Source: an uncultured Eggerthellaceae bacterium
GTDB lineage: Bacteria; Actinomycetota; Coriobacteriia; Coriobacteriales; Eggerthellaceae
Length of the DNA stretch: 64,000 nucleotides
NCBI GenBank assembly: GCA_947626195.1
Contig: CANQRF010000003.1
Location: forward strand, 108,034-172,033
Reading direction: 5' to 3'
The notes below the pieces were generated by a model that was given only the letters and a program-made list of their open reading frames with translations, ran no database searches and was not told the origin of the DNA. The translations under genes and the position numbers were made by a program. Each line of letters begins with the position of its first letter. The first letter of the stretch is position 1. Positions 1-8,740 of this stretch are shown one piece after another.

Positions 1-1536
1 CGAGGCGAAGCTCTCGATGAAGCTGCCGCAGCCCGACGAGCATGCCTCGTTCAGCATGATGGAGTCGATCACGCCGTCACGCACGCGCAGGCATTTCATG
101 TCCTGCCCGCCGATATCGAGGATGAACTCCACGCCGGGCAGCATCTCCTGCGCGCCGCGCAAATGCGCCACGGTCTCGATTTCACCCGAATCGATGCGCA
201 GCGCCTCCAGCAAAAGACCCTCCCCATAGCCCGTCACCGTGGTATGCGCGATCGTGACGAGGGGCTTTCCCGTCTTCTCGTCGCGCGGCAACGCGCCATA
301 GAGTGCAGCGAGCGCCGTCTTCGCGCAGCCGAGCACATCGCCTTTGTTCGAGACGTAGCTCGACCACAGAAGCTCGCCTGCTTCTCCGATGAGCACCGCC
401 TTGAACGTCGTCGAGCCAGCATCGATGCCAAGGTAGGCCGTCCCACGATATGTCGCGAGATCGCCGCGCCGCACCTTCTCCTGTCCGTGACGCGCGACGA
501 ACTCGTCGTATTCCTGCTCGTTGGCGAAAAGCGGCGCGAGGCGCACCACTTCGCTCCCCTGCGTGTCGCCCAAATTCTCAAGGCGCTTCAGCACATCGGC
601 AAGCGTCTCGGTCTGCGGAGCCTCTTCGCCGATGCCCGTTGCACCGCCGGCAATCGCACAGCCGCAGGCAACGAACAGATGCGCATTGTCCGGCACGATG
701 ATCGCATCGCCGGAAAGGTCGAGCGTCTCATAGAACCGCTCGCGCAGCTCGGGCAAATATTGCAGCGGCCCGCCCAAAAAGGCGACGTTTCCCCTGATGG
801 GACGGCCACATGCCAAGCCGGAGATCGTCTGCGTGACCACCGATTGGAAAATCGAGGCGGCGATGTCCTCCTTGCGCGCGCCCTCATTGAGAAGCGGCTG
901 CACGTCAGTCTTCGCGAAGACGCCGCACCGGCTCGCGATCGGATAGATGGTCTGATGGCTTTCCGCAAGCGTGTTGAGCCCGCCCGCATCGGTGTCGAGC
1001 AGCGAGGCCATCTGATCGATGAAGGCTCCGGTGCCGCCCGCGCAGGTGCCGTTCATGCGCTGCTCGATGCCATGATCGAAATAGATGATCTTCGCATCCT
1101 CGCCCCCGAGCTCGATGGCAACGTCGGTCGTGGGAATGAACGTTTCCACGGCGGTCTTCGAGGCGATCACCTCTTGAATGAAGGAGATGCCGAGCCATTG
1201 CGAAAGCAAGAGCCCGCCTGAACCCGTGATCGCGATTGTCATTTCCTCATGGGGAAACACCTCAGCGGCCTCTTTCAGCACCTCGACAATCGTCGCACGC
1301 ACATCGGCGTGGTGGCGCCGATAGACCGACCACAGCAAATGGTGCTCGTCGTCGAGCACGGCGAGTTTCACCGTCGTCGAGCCGACGTCGATTCCCAGGT
1401 GCAAGGAGCGGCTGCGCTCAGACTGCGCCAAAACGTCTTTCTCGGCCTGCGCGGAAATGCTTCCCTCGGGCGCATGCACGGGCGCATGTTCAGCCACTTG
1501 GTCAACTTCGCGTTCCATTGTCATCTCTTCTGCCAT
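1..1536 (-). CDS. 2-hydroxyacyl-CoA dehydratase activator ATPase (BadF/BadG/BcrA/BcrD family), 3' end outside window
   Basis: This is the N-terminal 512 residues of a large activator protein; the rest lies beyond the left edge. Two ASKHA ATPase modules are visible in tandem, one opening with LGIDVGSTTVK near residue 47 and a second with LGIDAGSTTFK near residue 370. Each has a phosphate-2 type motif (ELGGEDAK; DIGGQDMK) followed by the Cys-containing CAGGTGAF or CSSGCGSF loop that holds the bridging 4Fe-4S cluster in this family. Such proteins inject an electron, driven by ATP, into 2-hydroxyacyl-CoA or benzoyl-CoA type reductases. The doubled module fits the large fused activator class, which often continues into a DUF2229/HgdB-like region; that part is inferred. 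The ATG at 1536 has a GGGGAGGGG ribosome site and lies 16 bp after the TetR gene, so the two are probably co-transcribed. Confidence 0.9.
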   Translation of the reverse strand, partial: MAEEMTMEREVDQVAEHAPVHAPEGSISAQAEKDVLAQSERSRSLHLGIDVGSTTVKLAVLDDEHHLLWSVYRRHHADVRATIVEVLKEAAEVFPHEEMTIAITGSGGLLLSQWLGISFIQEVIASKTAVETFIPTTDVAIELGGEDAKIIYFDHGIEQRMNGTCAGGTGAFIDQMASLLDTDAGGLNTLAESHQTIYPIASRCGVFAKTDVQPLLNEGARKEDIAASIFQSVVTQTISGLACGRPIRGNVAFLGGPLQYLPELRERFYETLDLSGDAIIVPDNAHLFVACGCAIAGGATGIGEEAPQTETLADVLKRLENLGDTQGSEVVRLAPLFANEQEYDEFVARHGQEKVRRGDLATYRGTAYLGIDAGSTTFKAVLIGEAGELLWSSYVSNKGDVLGCAKTALAALYGALPRDEKTGKPLVTIAHTTVTGYGEGLLLEALRIDSGEIETVAHLRGAQEMLPGVEFILDIGGQDMKCLRVRDGVIDSIMLNEACSSGCGSFIESFAS

Positions 1537-1552
1537 CTCAACGACCCCTCCC

Positions 1553-2221
1553 CTAAAGCTCGATCGGATCGCCTGGCTGGATGAGGAAGAGCCTCATGGC
1601 GATGCGCGCCATCTCCTCGCTCGATTCCCGCATCCCCGTCAGATACCACTGCAAAATCACGCCTAGATATGCCGAGGCGTAAAAGGCCACGTAGTAATTC
1701 ACAAAAGGCGTAGGCGCATCACGATAGTCCTTATGCAAGACACCGAGCACGAGGTCGGTGCACACCGTGTCGCGCAGATGGGCGGAAAAGCGCGTATCGC
1801 CGCCGGAGCCGAGCAGCGCGATGAAGAAATCGCTCTGCACACGCAGGTAATCGAAGAGATCGACCAAGAAGGGGAACGGCTCGCCCGTCAGTTTATGGCG
1901 CAAAAGCCCCGCGATGCCGATGTTGCGCATGGGCTCTTGGAAATGTCGGAGATCCTCGATGACGTCGTTCTCGAGTGAGACGAGCAGCTCGTCCATATCG
2001 GCAAAGTGGTTATAGAACGTGCCGCGGTTCAAATCAGCCCGTGTGCAGAGATCGTTGACGGTGAAGCCGCCGATCCCTCGCTCGAGCAAAAGGGACACAT
2101 AGGCGTCTTTTAACGCCCGTTTTGAACGCGCGATGCGGCGGTCCTTCTCGACCTCGCCAACCGCCGCCGCTTCCGCAAGGTCTTGCCCCCGTGCAGCCTC
2201 TTTCTCCAACACGAGCTCCAT
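1553..2221 (-). CDS. TetR family transcriptional regulator
   Basis: The protein has 222 residues. After a ~30-residue N-terminal tail comes a TetR helix-turn-helix (residues about 35-80, with GFTVNDLCTRADLNRGTFYNHF), then an all-helical ligand domain resembling TetR_C_8 (Dha-type regulators). The ATG at 2221 is preceded by GGAGGG. It sits directly upstream of the dehydratase activator on the same strand and diverges from an ABC exporter. The shared intergenic region has two imperfect 19-bp palindromes, so control of the exporter and of its own operon is likely. The inducer is unknown. Confidence 0.92.
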   Translation of the reverse strand: MELVLEKEAARGQDLAEAAAVGEVEKDRRIARSKRALKDAYVSLLLERGIGGFTVNDLCTRADLNRGTFYNHFADMDELLVSLENDVIEDLRHFQEPMRNIGIAGLLRHKLTGEPFPFLVDLFDYLRVQSDFFIALLGSGGDTRFSAHLRDTVCTDLVLGVLHKDYRDAPTPFVNYYVAFYASAYLGVILQWYLTGMRESSEEMARIAMRLFLIQPGDPIEL

Positions 2222-2255
2222 CCCGCTCTCCCTCCGTTCCTCGCATCGGGAATCT

Positions 2256-2274
2256 ATTCAACAGGCTGTTTGAT
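2256..2274. promoter_or_regulatory. candidate TetR operator, copy 1
   Basis: The sequence is ATTCAACA-GGC-TGTTTGAT, an imperfect palindrome with 8-bp arms, in the divergent region between the TetR gene and the ABC exporter. A better copy lies 38 bp downstream. Its assignment as the TetR binding site is inferred from position and symmetry. Confidence 0.5.
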
Positions 2275-2293
2275 TTTGAACAACCCGTCGGAA

Positions 2294-2312
2294 ATTCAAC
2301 ACGATGTTCAAT
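2294..2312. promoter_or_regulatory. candidate TetR operator, copy 2
   Basis: The sequence is ATTCAACA-CGA-TGTTCAAT, with 8-bp arms and one mismatch. The left arm is identical to copy 1 at 2256. Two copies of one palindrome between a TetR gene and its divergent target are typical of autoregulated efflux control. Confidence 0.55.
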
Positions 2313-2393
2313 AACTTCTCCATTATAGCAACTTCACCACGTATTACCATGGTCTGCGGCCTATTTGCACATTTGCACACATCAGGGGGCGTT

Positions 2394-4181
2394 ATGGCGA
2401 AATCACGTTCGGTCACACGCGATACGTTCGGTTTCTATTGGACGGCGACGCGTGCGCAATGGCCATGGTTCTTGGGCGCCGTTCTCTCGACGCTGGGCTT
2501 CTCGTTCTTCCTCTCGTACATGAACCCCTATCTCATGGGGCTTGTCGTCGATCAGGTGGCCGCAGGCAGAACGGCGGCCGACGAGGTGTTCGCCGTGTTC
2601 GGATCGCTCATCGCCGGCATGCTCGCCGTAAACATCGCCGGTCAGGTGTGCTCGAAGCTGCAGGATTATTTCTGCGCGAAGACCACCATCCGCGGCGGCT
2701 ATCAGCTGACGACGATGGCATTCGACACGCTCTCCAACCAGTCGATGACCTTCTACTCCAACCGTTTCGGTGGCTCGCTCGTCGCGCAGGTGCAGCGCTT
2801 CATCTCCGCCTACACCACGCTCATGGAATGCTTTGTATACGCCGTCATCCCCATCGTGAGCGCCGTCGTGTTCACCATCGGCATGCTCGTGGCCGATGTG
2901 CCGCTCTATGTCGGCTTTCTTATCGTGCTCCTCATCGTCTACGTCTTCGTGGTGTATAAGCTCTACACGCGCATCCTGCCCGAGAACGCGAACGCCGCTG
3001 CGGCAAGCAATGCCCTCTCCGGCCAGCTCTCCGATGCGATCACCAACATCATGGCCGTGAAGACCTCGGGGCGCGAGGATTGGGAACGCGAGCGTTTCGG
3101 GAAGGCGAACGACACGGTTCTCGCTGCCGATTCGCGCCGCATGCGCGCGAACATCCGCTGCGGCGCCGCGACGAGCACCATCATCGTGATGATCATGGGG
3201 CTTTGCATCGTGTTCGTCGCAGGAGGAAACGCGTGGTTCGGCATCACGCCGGGGATCCTCGTGATGATGTTCAACTACACCTACAGCCTCACGATGCAGT
3301 TCAACCGCCTCTCCTCCACCTTCCAGACCCTCAACCGCTCGATCGGCGACGCGCACGACCTCACGGTGGCCCTGCGCGAGCCGCTGCTTGTGGCGGATGA
3401 GCCCGACGCGCCGAACCTCGTGGTGGGCAATGGCGAGATCGATTTTCGCGACGTGAGCTTCCACTACCCCGACGCTCCCGAGGGCGCGAACGTGTTCACG
3501 CGATTCAACCTTCGCATTCCCGCAGGTCAACGCGTTGGCTTGGTGGGACGCTCGGGATCGGGGAAGACGACGCTCACCTCGCTTTTGCTTCGCCTAGCCG
3601 ACCTTCAGCAGGGCGAGATCCTCATCGATGGGCAAAACATCGCCACCACCACGCAGGCGAGCCTTCGCCGCCAGATTGCCTACGTGCCGCAGGAGCCGCT
3701 GCTCTTCCATCGGACGATTCGCGACAATATCGCCTACGGACGGCCCGATGCCACCGACGCCGAGATCGTCGATGCCGCCGAGAAGGCGAACGCTCTCGAA
3801 TTCATCGAGAAGCTTCCCGAGGGCTTTGATACCCTCGTCGGCGAGCGCGGCGTGAAGCTCTCCGGCGGGCAGCGCCAGCGCATCGCCATCGCGCGCGCCA
3901 TCCTCACCGATGCACCGCTGCTCGTGCTGGACGAGGCCACGAGCGCCCTTGATTCGGAATCCGAGAAGCTCATCCAAGACGCCCTCAAAACGCTCATGGC
4001 CGGGCGCACCTCCCTCGTGATCGCCCACCGCCTCTCCACGGTGGCGAGCCTCGATCGCATCATCGTGCTACAAGACGGCAGAATCGTGGAGGACGGACGG
4101 CATGCCGACCTTGTGAATGCGGGAGGCGCCTACGAGAAGCTCTGGGATCGCCAGACCGGCGCCTTTTTGGAAGAGGAATAG
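2394..4181 (+). CDS. ABC exporter, fused permease/ATPase half-transporter
   Basis: The 595-residue protein has an N-terminal six-helix export domain (about residues 20-310) and a C-terminal nucleotide-binding domain. Visible motifs are Walker A GRSGSGKTT (about residue 385), signature LSGGQRQR (about 488), Walker B LLVLDEATSALD and the H-loop IAHR. It should act as a homodimer, or pair with a half-transporter outside the window, exporting lipid, peptide or drug. A longer reading frame starts at 2304, but ATG 2394 has a GGGGGC ribosome site and fits the family start (MAKSRSVTRDTF). It diverges from the TetR gene and converges on the MATE gene with only 3 bp between them. Confidence 0.92.
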   Translation: MAKSRSVTRDTFGFYWTATRAQWPWFLGAVLSTLGFSFFLSYMNPYLMGLVVDQVAAGRTAADEVFAVFGSLIAGMLAVNIAGQVCSKLQDYFCAKTTIRGGYQLTTMAFDTLSNQSMTFYSNRFGGSLVAQVQRFISAYTTLMECFVYAVIPIVSAVVFTIGMLVADVPLYVGFLIVLLIVYVFVVYKLYTRILPENANAAAASNALSGQLSDAITNIMAVKTSGREDWERERFGKANDTVLAADSRRMRANIRCGAATSTIIVMIMGLCIVFVAGGNAWFGITPGILVMMFNYTYSLTMQFNRLSSTFQTLNRSIGDAHDLTVALREPLLVADEPDAPNLVVGNGEIDFRDVSFHYPDAPEGANVFTRFNLRIPAGQRVGLVGRSGSGKTTLTSLLLRLADLQQGEILIDGQNIATTTQASLRRQIAYVPQEPLLFHRTIRDNIAYGRPDATDAEIVDAAEKANALEFIEKLPEGFDTLVGERGVKLSGGQRQRIAIARAILTDAPLLVLDEATSALDSESEKLIQDALKTLMAGRTSLVIAHRLSTVASLDRIIVLQDGRIVEDGRHADLVNAGGAYEKLWDRQTGAFLEEE

Positions 4182-4184
4182 GAA

Positions 4185-5522
4185 TCAGTTTCTCATATAG
4201 CCGTAGCGGCGCCCGAGGGCGAGGATGAAGATGACGCCGATGATGAATGAAAGAACCTCGGCGACGGGCGTGGCGTACCAGATGGCGTCGGCGCCGAAGA
4301 AAATCGGCAAGATGATGACCATCGAGGTCTCGAAAACAAGCGCCCGCAGAAACGAGAGCAGCGCCGAGATCAGCCCGTTGTTGAGCGCGGTGAACAGCGC
4401 CGACGCATACATGCCGATCCCCATCAGCAGATAGCTCATCGCGAATATCTTGAAGGCGTATTCTGTGAGCGCGCAGAGCTCAGGGTCGTATCCGGTGTAG
4501 ATGAAGGCCACCACGCCCGCGAGCAGCTGCGAGAGCAGAAACATCGCCACGCCCGCACATGCCATGAACCCAATGCTCTTGCGGAAGATGCTGTTCATCT
4601 CCTGATGGTTTTGCGCGCCGAACTGGAAGCTCATGAGCGGCGAGGTGCCGATGTTGAAGCCCATGTAGACCGCCGCGAAGATCATGAACACATAGCCGAT
4701 CACGCCATAGGCCGCGACGCCGTTTTCTCCCATGAGGCGCAGCAGCTGGTAGTTGAAGACGATGGTGACGAAGGAGGTCGCAAGCTCGTTCACCATCTCG
4801 GACGAGCCGTTCACACACGCCTTCCCGAGCACTCGCATCTCAGGCTTCGTGCGCACGAGCTTCAAAAGCGAGGAATTGCGACGTGCGAAATAGAACAGCG
4901 GCGTCACGCCTCCGACAAACTCGCCGACAACCGTCGCCCAGGCCGCACCCGCAAGCCCCCATCCGAGACCGGCGATGAATATCGCGTCGAGCACGATGTT
5001 CGTCACCCCAGCGCAGACGATCACGGCGAAGCCGATGTGCGGTTTGCCCGCCGTGACAAAGAACGCCTGAAACGCCCACTGCAGGCAAAATGCCGGCAAT
5101 GAGATCATGCAGATGCAGCCGTATTCCACGCAGAGCTCGAGCATCTGACCCTCGGCGCCGAAGAACACCGAGGCCGGCCGCACAAGCAGCATGCCAATGA
5201 GGGCCAGCACGCTGCCGATGACCATCGTGGCGTAGACGAGAAACGAGAAATAACGGTTGGCACGCTCGTCGTCGCCCTCGCCGCGCACCTTCGCCACAAT
5301 GGCGCTGCCGCCCGTGCCGATCATAAAGCCCGCACCGCCGAAGATCATGAGGAGCGGGTAGATGAGGTTGATCGCCGCGAAGGGCGTGGTGCCGGCGAAG
5401 TTCGAGACGAAAAGTCCATCGACGATCGTGTAGATCGACGTGAATATCGTCATGAGCACCGAGGGGAACGAATAGCGGATGAGCGCCCCGATGCTGAAAT
5501 GTTGTCTCATATCGATGGCCAT
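4185..5522 (-). CDS. MATE family multidrug/Na+ antiporter
   Basis: The 445-residue protein has twelve predicted membrane segments in two homologous halves and a typical MATE start (IGALIRYSFPSVLMTIFTSIYTIVDGLFVSNFAG). The family exchanges Na+ or H+ for cationic drugs or metabolites at the inner membrane. Two start codons are possible, ATG 5522 and ATG 5510. Neither has a clear Shine-Dalgarno sequence, because a strong -10 (TATAAT) lies only 8 bp upstream of ATG 5522. The mRNA is therefore leaderless or has a very short leader. Confidence 0.9.
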   Translation of the reverse strand: MAIDMRQHFSIGALIRYSFPSVLMTIFTSIYTIVDGLFVSNFAGTTPFAAINLIYPLLMIFGGAGFMIGTGGSAIVAKVRGEGDDERANRYFSFLVYATMVIGSVLALIGMLLVRPASVFFGAEGQMLELCVEYGCICMISLPAFCLQWAFQAFFVTAGKPHIGFAVIVCAGVTNIVLDAIFIAGLGWGLAGAAWATVVGEFVGGVTPLFYFARRNSSLLKLVRTKPEMRVLGKACVNGSSEMVNELATSFVTIVFNYQLLRLMGENGVAAYGVIGYVFMIFAAVYMGFNIGTSPLMSFQFGAQNHQEMNSIFRKSIGFMACAGVAMFLLSQLLAGVVAFIYTGYDPELCALTEYAFKIFAMSYLLMGIGMYASALFTALNNGLISALLSFLRALVFETSMVIILPIFFGADAIWYATPVAEVLSFIIGVIFILALGRRYGYMRN

Positions 5523-5530
5523 GGCTGATG

Positions 5531-5559
5531 ATTATAGCCATCGATATGGCAATTGTCGC
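5531..5559 (-). promoter_or_regulatory. promoter of the MATE gene
   Basis: On the minus strand a -35 GCGACA (5554-5559) and a perfect -10 TATAAT (5531-5536) are separated by 17 bp. The expected start of transcription falls within a few bases of ATG 5522, implying a leaderless or nearly leaderless mRNA. Confidence 0.6.
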
Positions 5560-5725
5560 ACCGCACTTCGATACGGACAGCGTGACAAGGAGCCGCATCC
5601 CGAGGCAAGCCGCGAACCTGCCACAGCGAAGCGTCATCTCAGTGACAGTTGCACGCCGCGCGAAAGCCCACCGAGCGGAGCGCGTAAGCTAAGCCAAAAC
5701 CCATGCCATCGAGAAAGGGCCTCAC

Positions 5726-6154
5726 GTGCAGATTCACGACATCAGCGCCTATGAGACGTCGGCGGAGTCTTTCTTCCAGAAACTCGCCGGATGGAACGTC
5801 GATCTCGTTTTAGATATTCGTCTCCATAATACAAGCCAGCTTTCCGGCTTCACGAAAAACGATGACCTTGCTTACTTCGTGAAGACAATCCTCCATGCCG
5901 ACTACGTTCACGACACGCTCTTCTCCCCTGAAGCGGAAGTGCTTTCGCCCTATTTGGCAGGCAAGCTACCTTGGGAAGAGTTCGCAGCCGACTATCGCGC
6001 AACCATGGCGGAGCGCGACGCACTCTCGCATTTCTTATCACTTTATGGCGAATATGAAAGCATTGCCCTCGTCGGGACGGCGACCCATAAGCGCCGCTCG
6101 CATGCCGAGGTGCTGCGGGAAATGATCGAATCGGACGCACGGGCGAAAGGATGA
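5726..6154 (+). CDS. DUF488 family protein
   Basis: The 142-residue protein has the DUF488 layout: an N-terminal DIRLHNTSQLSGF block near residue 31, a Y-x-H segment, then LSPYLAGKLPWEEFAADYRATM and a late GTATHKRRSHAEVL histidine segment. The molecular role of the family is not established. The GTG start at 5726 is preceded by GAAAGG at a good distance. Its last bases overlap the next gene in an ATGA, so the two are translationally coupled. Confidence 0.8.
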   Translation: MQIHDISAYETSAESFFQKLAGWNVDLVLDIRLHNTSQLSGFTKNDDLAYFVKTILHADYVHDTLFSPEAEVLSPYLAGKLPWEEFAADYRATMAERDALSHFLSLYGEYESIALVGTATHKRRSHAEVLREMIESDARAKG

Positions 6155-7152
6155 CCATGGAGAAAACTGCACGAAAGCCATATCGCGGGCTGCGCATCTT
6201 TCTCATCGTTCTGCTCGTCATCTGCGTGGTTTTCCTCATCGCCGTAATCGCTTTGAATGTTTACGTGCGCACCACCTATGCCGACTTCTATGCGAAGGCG
6301 CAGAAGGAATTCGCCATCCCCGGAATTTCCGCGGGGTTCGTTGAGCAAGACATCGATTATCTGGAAGGCGAGGACATCTGGCTCTTCAGCGGATACCTCG
6401 CGCAAGGCGGCGCCTCGCCCGTCTACAAGCGCTTTCCCGATGGAAGCGACGAGCGCTTCTTCGTCGACCTCCCCGATGGAAGCGCCTATGATGGCCACGG
6501 GGCGGGCATCACCTCGAATGAGGAATACGCCTACCTGACGACCGACACCGGCTATCTGGTGCTTCAGCTTGCCGACGTCGTTTCCGCCGCCTCCGAGTCG
6601 CACGTGCAGGCGCTCGCCGAAGTGCCGATCGAGTTCATGCCGGCATTCATCAACATCGAGGAAGACGTCCTCTTCATCGGCAATTTCTATAGCGCCGGAA
6701 CCTACGAGACGCCCTCGTCGCACCGCATCACCACGCCGGCGAACGACAATCACACCGCGATGATCTACGCCTATCCGCTCGATGAAGCCGCCCCCTACGG
6801 CTATGCCGAGGAGGCCGCTTGGGCGTATTCCATCCGCGAGAAATGCCAAGGCGTTTGCCTGACGCCCGAGGGCAACATCGTTCTTTCCACCTCGGCGGGC
6901 ATCTCCACCTCGCACCTTCTCGTCTACGACCCCTCGCAGGCGACGGTCGGCGACTTCGAGGCCGACGGCAACACCGTGCCGCTCTACTTCCTCGATTCCG
7001 ATTGCCTCGTATACGACCAAGCCGCGCCGCCGATGGCGGAGGGCATCGAATCGCTTGACGGACGGCTGTATTTCGGCGAAGAGGCCGCGAGCAACAAATA
7101 CATCTACGGCAAGTTCTACGGCGCCGGAGACGTATACTCAATCGCGTTATAG
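6151..7152 (+). CDS. membrane-anchored hypothetical protein, probably beta-propeller-like
   Basis: The 333-residue protein has a basic N-terminus, one hydrophobic helix at about residues 15-38, and a long extracytoplasmic domain rich in aromatic and acidic residues with repeated short beta segments (for example EDIWLFSGYLAQ, NEEYAYLTTDTGYLVLQLADV, GNIVLSTSAG, GRLYFGEEA). This pattern suggests a beta-propeller, but I recognise no named family. ATG 6151 overlaps the DUF488 stop by 4 bp; ATG 6157 is an alternative. It is co-transcribed with the DUF488 gene. No function is assigned. Confidence 0.75.
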   Translation: MTMEKTARKPYRGLRIFLIVLLVICVVFLIAVIALNVYVRTTYADFYAKAQKEFAIPGISAGFVEQDIDYLEGEDIWLFSGYLAQGGASPVYKRFPDGSDERFFVDLPDGSAYDGHGAGITSNEEYAYLTTDTGYLVLQLADVVSAASESHVQALAEVPIEFMPAFINIEEDVLFIGNFYSAGTYETPSSHRITTPANDNHTAMIYAYPLDEAAPYGYAEEAAWAYSIREKCQGVCLTPEGNIVLSTSAGISTSHLLVYDPSQATVGDFEADGNTVPLYFLDSDCLVYDQAAPPMAEGIESLDGRLYFGEEAASNKYIYGKFYGAGDVYSIAL

Positions 7153-7154
7153 TT

Positions 7155-7176
7155 GCGCTGTTCTGACGAACAGCGC
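7155..7176. terminator. hairpin between convergent genes
   Basis: GCGCTGTTC-TGAC-GAACAGCGC is a perfect 9-bp stem with a 4-base loop. It lies between the stop of the membrane hypothetical gene and the stop of the convergent AlbA_2 gene, and probably ends transcription in both directions. No long T run follows. Confidence 0.55.
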
Positions 7177-7196
7177 TTGCAATAAAGGCTGCGGCT

Positions 7197-8642
7197 TTAG
7201 CTTTGATCAGGCAACTTTCCGCTACGGTAGACCCTGCCCCTTCCATTCCCTGAAGAAACGAGTTTTCCTTGAGCTACGAGCTCCCTGATAACACGCTGCG
7301 CTGTACGACGAGCATGGCCTGCAGCTTCCAAATCTGCCGTATGAAGACCTTTCTCGGTAGCGGCAAGAAACAAGGCAGCTTCAGCGATGTCGCTCGGTAG
7401 AACGCTGTCCGAAGAAGCTGCTTTCGGCACAGAAGCGGCACTCGTTTCCGTCGAAGCTGAGATTGGGGCTGGAGCCGGATTTGTCGGCACAAACGCGTGG
7501 AATATGACACCTTCCTCCAACTCGGGATCGCGCCCCGTATAAAGACGGGAGCTTTGGAATAGCTTGCGAACACCGCTCCCCAGCTCTTCTGAGCGTCCGA
7601 TATGGGAGAAAAAACCAGCAATGAGCGGATTTTTCGGAAGCGGATTGAATGTGTCTGGCTCGAGGGGTCCCTCGAAGGACGCGCGGCTGGCGTTTTCTGT
7701 GCGGATGCCGTAGGGGTCGATGATGATCTTTGCCGGGAAGGGGCTGGTAAACTCGCGGTGAACAAGGCAGTTCACGACAAGCTCTCTGACTATCGCGTCC
7801 CGAGGACTTATGGCCTGATCCCCGTCCAAAGCGAAACGGTCCGGAAGATGCCTGCGGCAAAATCCTGATAGCTCCTCATAGGAATCCATAAGATTCGTGC
7901 TCGAGGTGAGACGGTCGTCGTAGCGCTCCGTATCGTGAATGCGCACAAGGGCATCGGTTTTGTAGGTAGGACAGAGGGATCGGATGACCTCGTCGGTTCC
8001 CAGCATAAGGATGCCGGCAAGATTGACACCGGTTTTCGCTGTATTGTAATCCTTACCGACAAAGCCTGCAGATTCAACAAGCTCTCGATTGTTCATAGTC
8101 CCCCACGGATGGTCGGCCCTCTTGATGAGCGCAAGAGATCGCGCTTTGTCGATTAAGTCCGAACGCAGATCATCGAGGTCCACGTGTTCGAAAACGCGCT
8201 GCTCGGTCAGTATGTTCTGCTTGCGAATGCAAAATTCCGCTAACGGGAGGCTGCCTCGGATGGCAACGTCGCAATCACCGCGTCGCGCATACACCTTCCC
8301 TTTGTAGCTATGGATCTGAGGGCTATTGATGACGTTGATCTTCAATATGATCTTACCGTCTATAGTGATTTGCTCAAAATCCAGTGGTACGGGTATGTCA
8401 AACGCATTGGGATTGTTCACCACATTGATAATATTCCGATTGACAGAAAGAACCCGCGATGGCTCAATGCCGATGATTTGCCCATCGTCACCAACCCCGA
8501 GCAAAAGCGTTCCTCCGAATCCGTTCGCAAAAGCGCAAAGAGATTCGAAGGTGTCAGCATCCGGCTGCTGGCCGCAACGTTTAAATTCAACGGACTCATT
8601 CTCCCCTTGGGCAATAAGAGCAAGAAGTTCTTTCTGATCCAC
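7197..8642 (-). CDS. AlbA_2/Schlafen-domain ATP-binding transcriptional regulator (RecG C-terminal-like)
   Basis: The 481-residue protein opens with an AlbA_2 (Schlafen-like) nucleic-acid-binding domain at about residues 10-130 (ESVEFKRCGQ, FANGFGGTLLLGVGDDG, KVYARRGDCDVAI). A HATPase_c_4 region follows (DAIVRELVVNCLVHREF, then NPLIAGFFSHIGRSEELGSGVRKLF), and the C-terminus is a probable winged helix (RRTAQRVIRELVAQGKLVSSGNGRGRVYR). Proteins of this design act as regulators of uncertain target. The start is GTG 8642, with GGGAG upstream. Base composition is lower in G+C than the genes to the left, hinting at acquisition. The repeat array just upstream suggests autoregulation. Confidence 0.85.
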   Translation of the reverse strand: MDQKELLALIAQGENESVEFKRCGQQPDADTFESLCAFANGFGGTLLLGVGDDGQIIGIEPSRVLSVNRNIINVVNNPNAFDIPVPLDFEQITIDGKIILKINVINSPQIHSYKGKVYARRGDCDVAIRGSLPLAEFCIRKQNILTEQRVFEHVDLDDLRSDLIDKARSLALIKRADHPWGTMNNRELVESAGFVGKDYNTAKTGVNLAGILMLGTDEVIRSLCPTYKTDALVRIHDTERYDDRLTSSTNLMDSYEELSGFCRRHLPDRFALDGDQAISPRDAIVRELVVNCLVHREFTSPFPAKIIIDPYGIRTENASRASFEGPLEPDTFNPLPKNPLIAGFFSHIGRSEELGSGVRKLFQSSRLYTGRDPELEEGVIFHAFVPTNPAPAPISASTETSAASVPKAASSDSVLPSDIAEAALFLAATEKGLHTADLEAAGHARRTAQRVIRELVAQGKLVSSGNGRGRVYRSGKLPDQS

Positions 8643-8669
8643 GATACTCCCTTGATGCGATTGCCATAT

Positions 8670-8740
8670 GGCGCGATTATGGCGCGATTTTGGCGCGATT
8701 GGCGCGATTTTGGCGCGATTGGCGCGATTGTGGCGCGATT
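8670..8740. repeat. iteron-like array: seven GGCGCGATT units
   Basis: Seven exact copies of GGCGCGATT start at 8670, 8681, 8692, 8701, 8712, 8721 and 8732. The spacings are therefore 11, 11, 9, 11, 9 and 11 bp, close to one helical turn. The array lies 28 bp upstream of the GTG start of the AlbA_2 gene, so on the coding strand it reads as AATCGCGCC repeats in the promoter or leader. It is too short for CRISPR and does not encode a plausible peptide repeat. Confidence 0.9.

Noticed and set aside
163..1221. A 352-codon open frame on the plus strand at the left edge
   Set aside because: Antisense to the dehydratase activator, whose minus-strand frame shows two full ATPase modules.
2403..3530. 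A 375-codon open frame on the minus strand
   Set aside because: Antisense to the ABC exporter, with His/Arg/Glu-rich composition and no homology.
8670..8740. CRISPR array or coding tandem repeat
   Set aside because: Nine-bp units with 0-2 bp between them cannot be a CRISPR, and the plus-strand frame through them has no start signal or homology.
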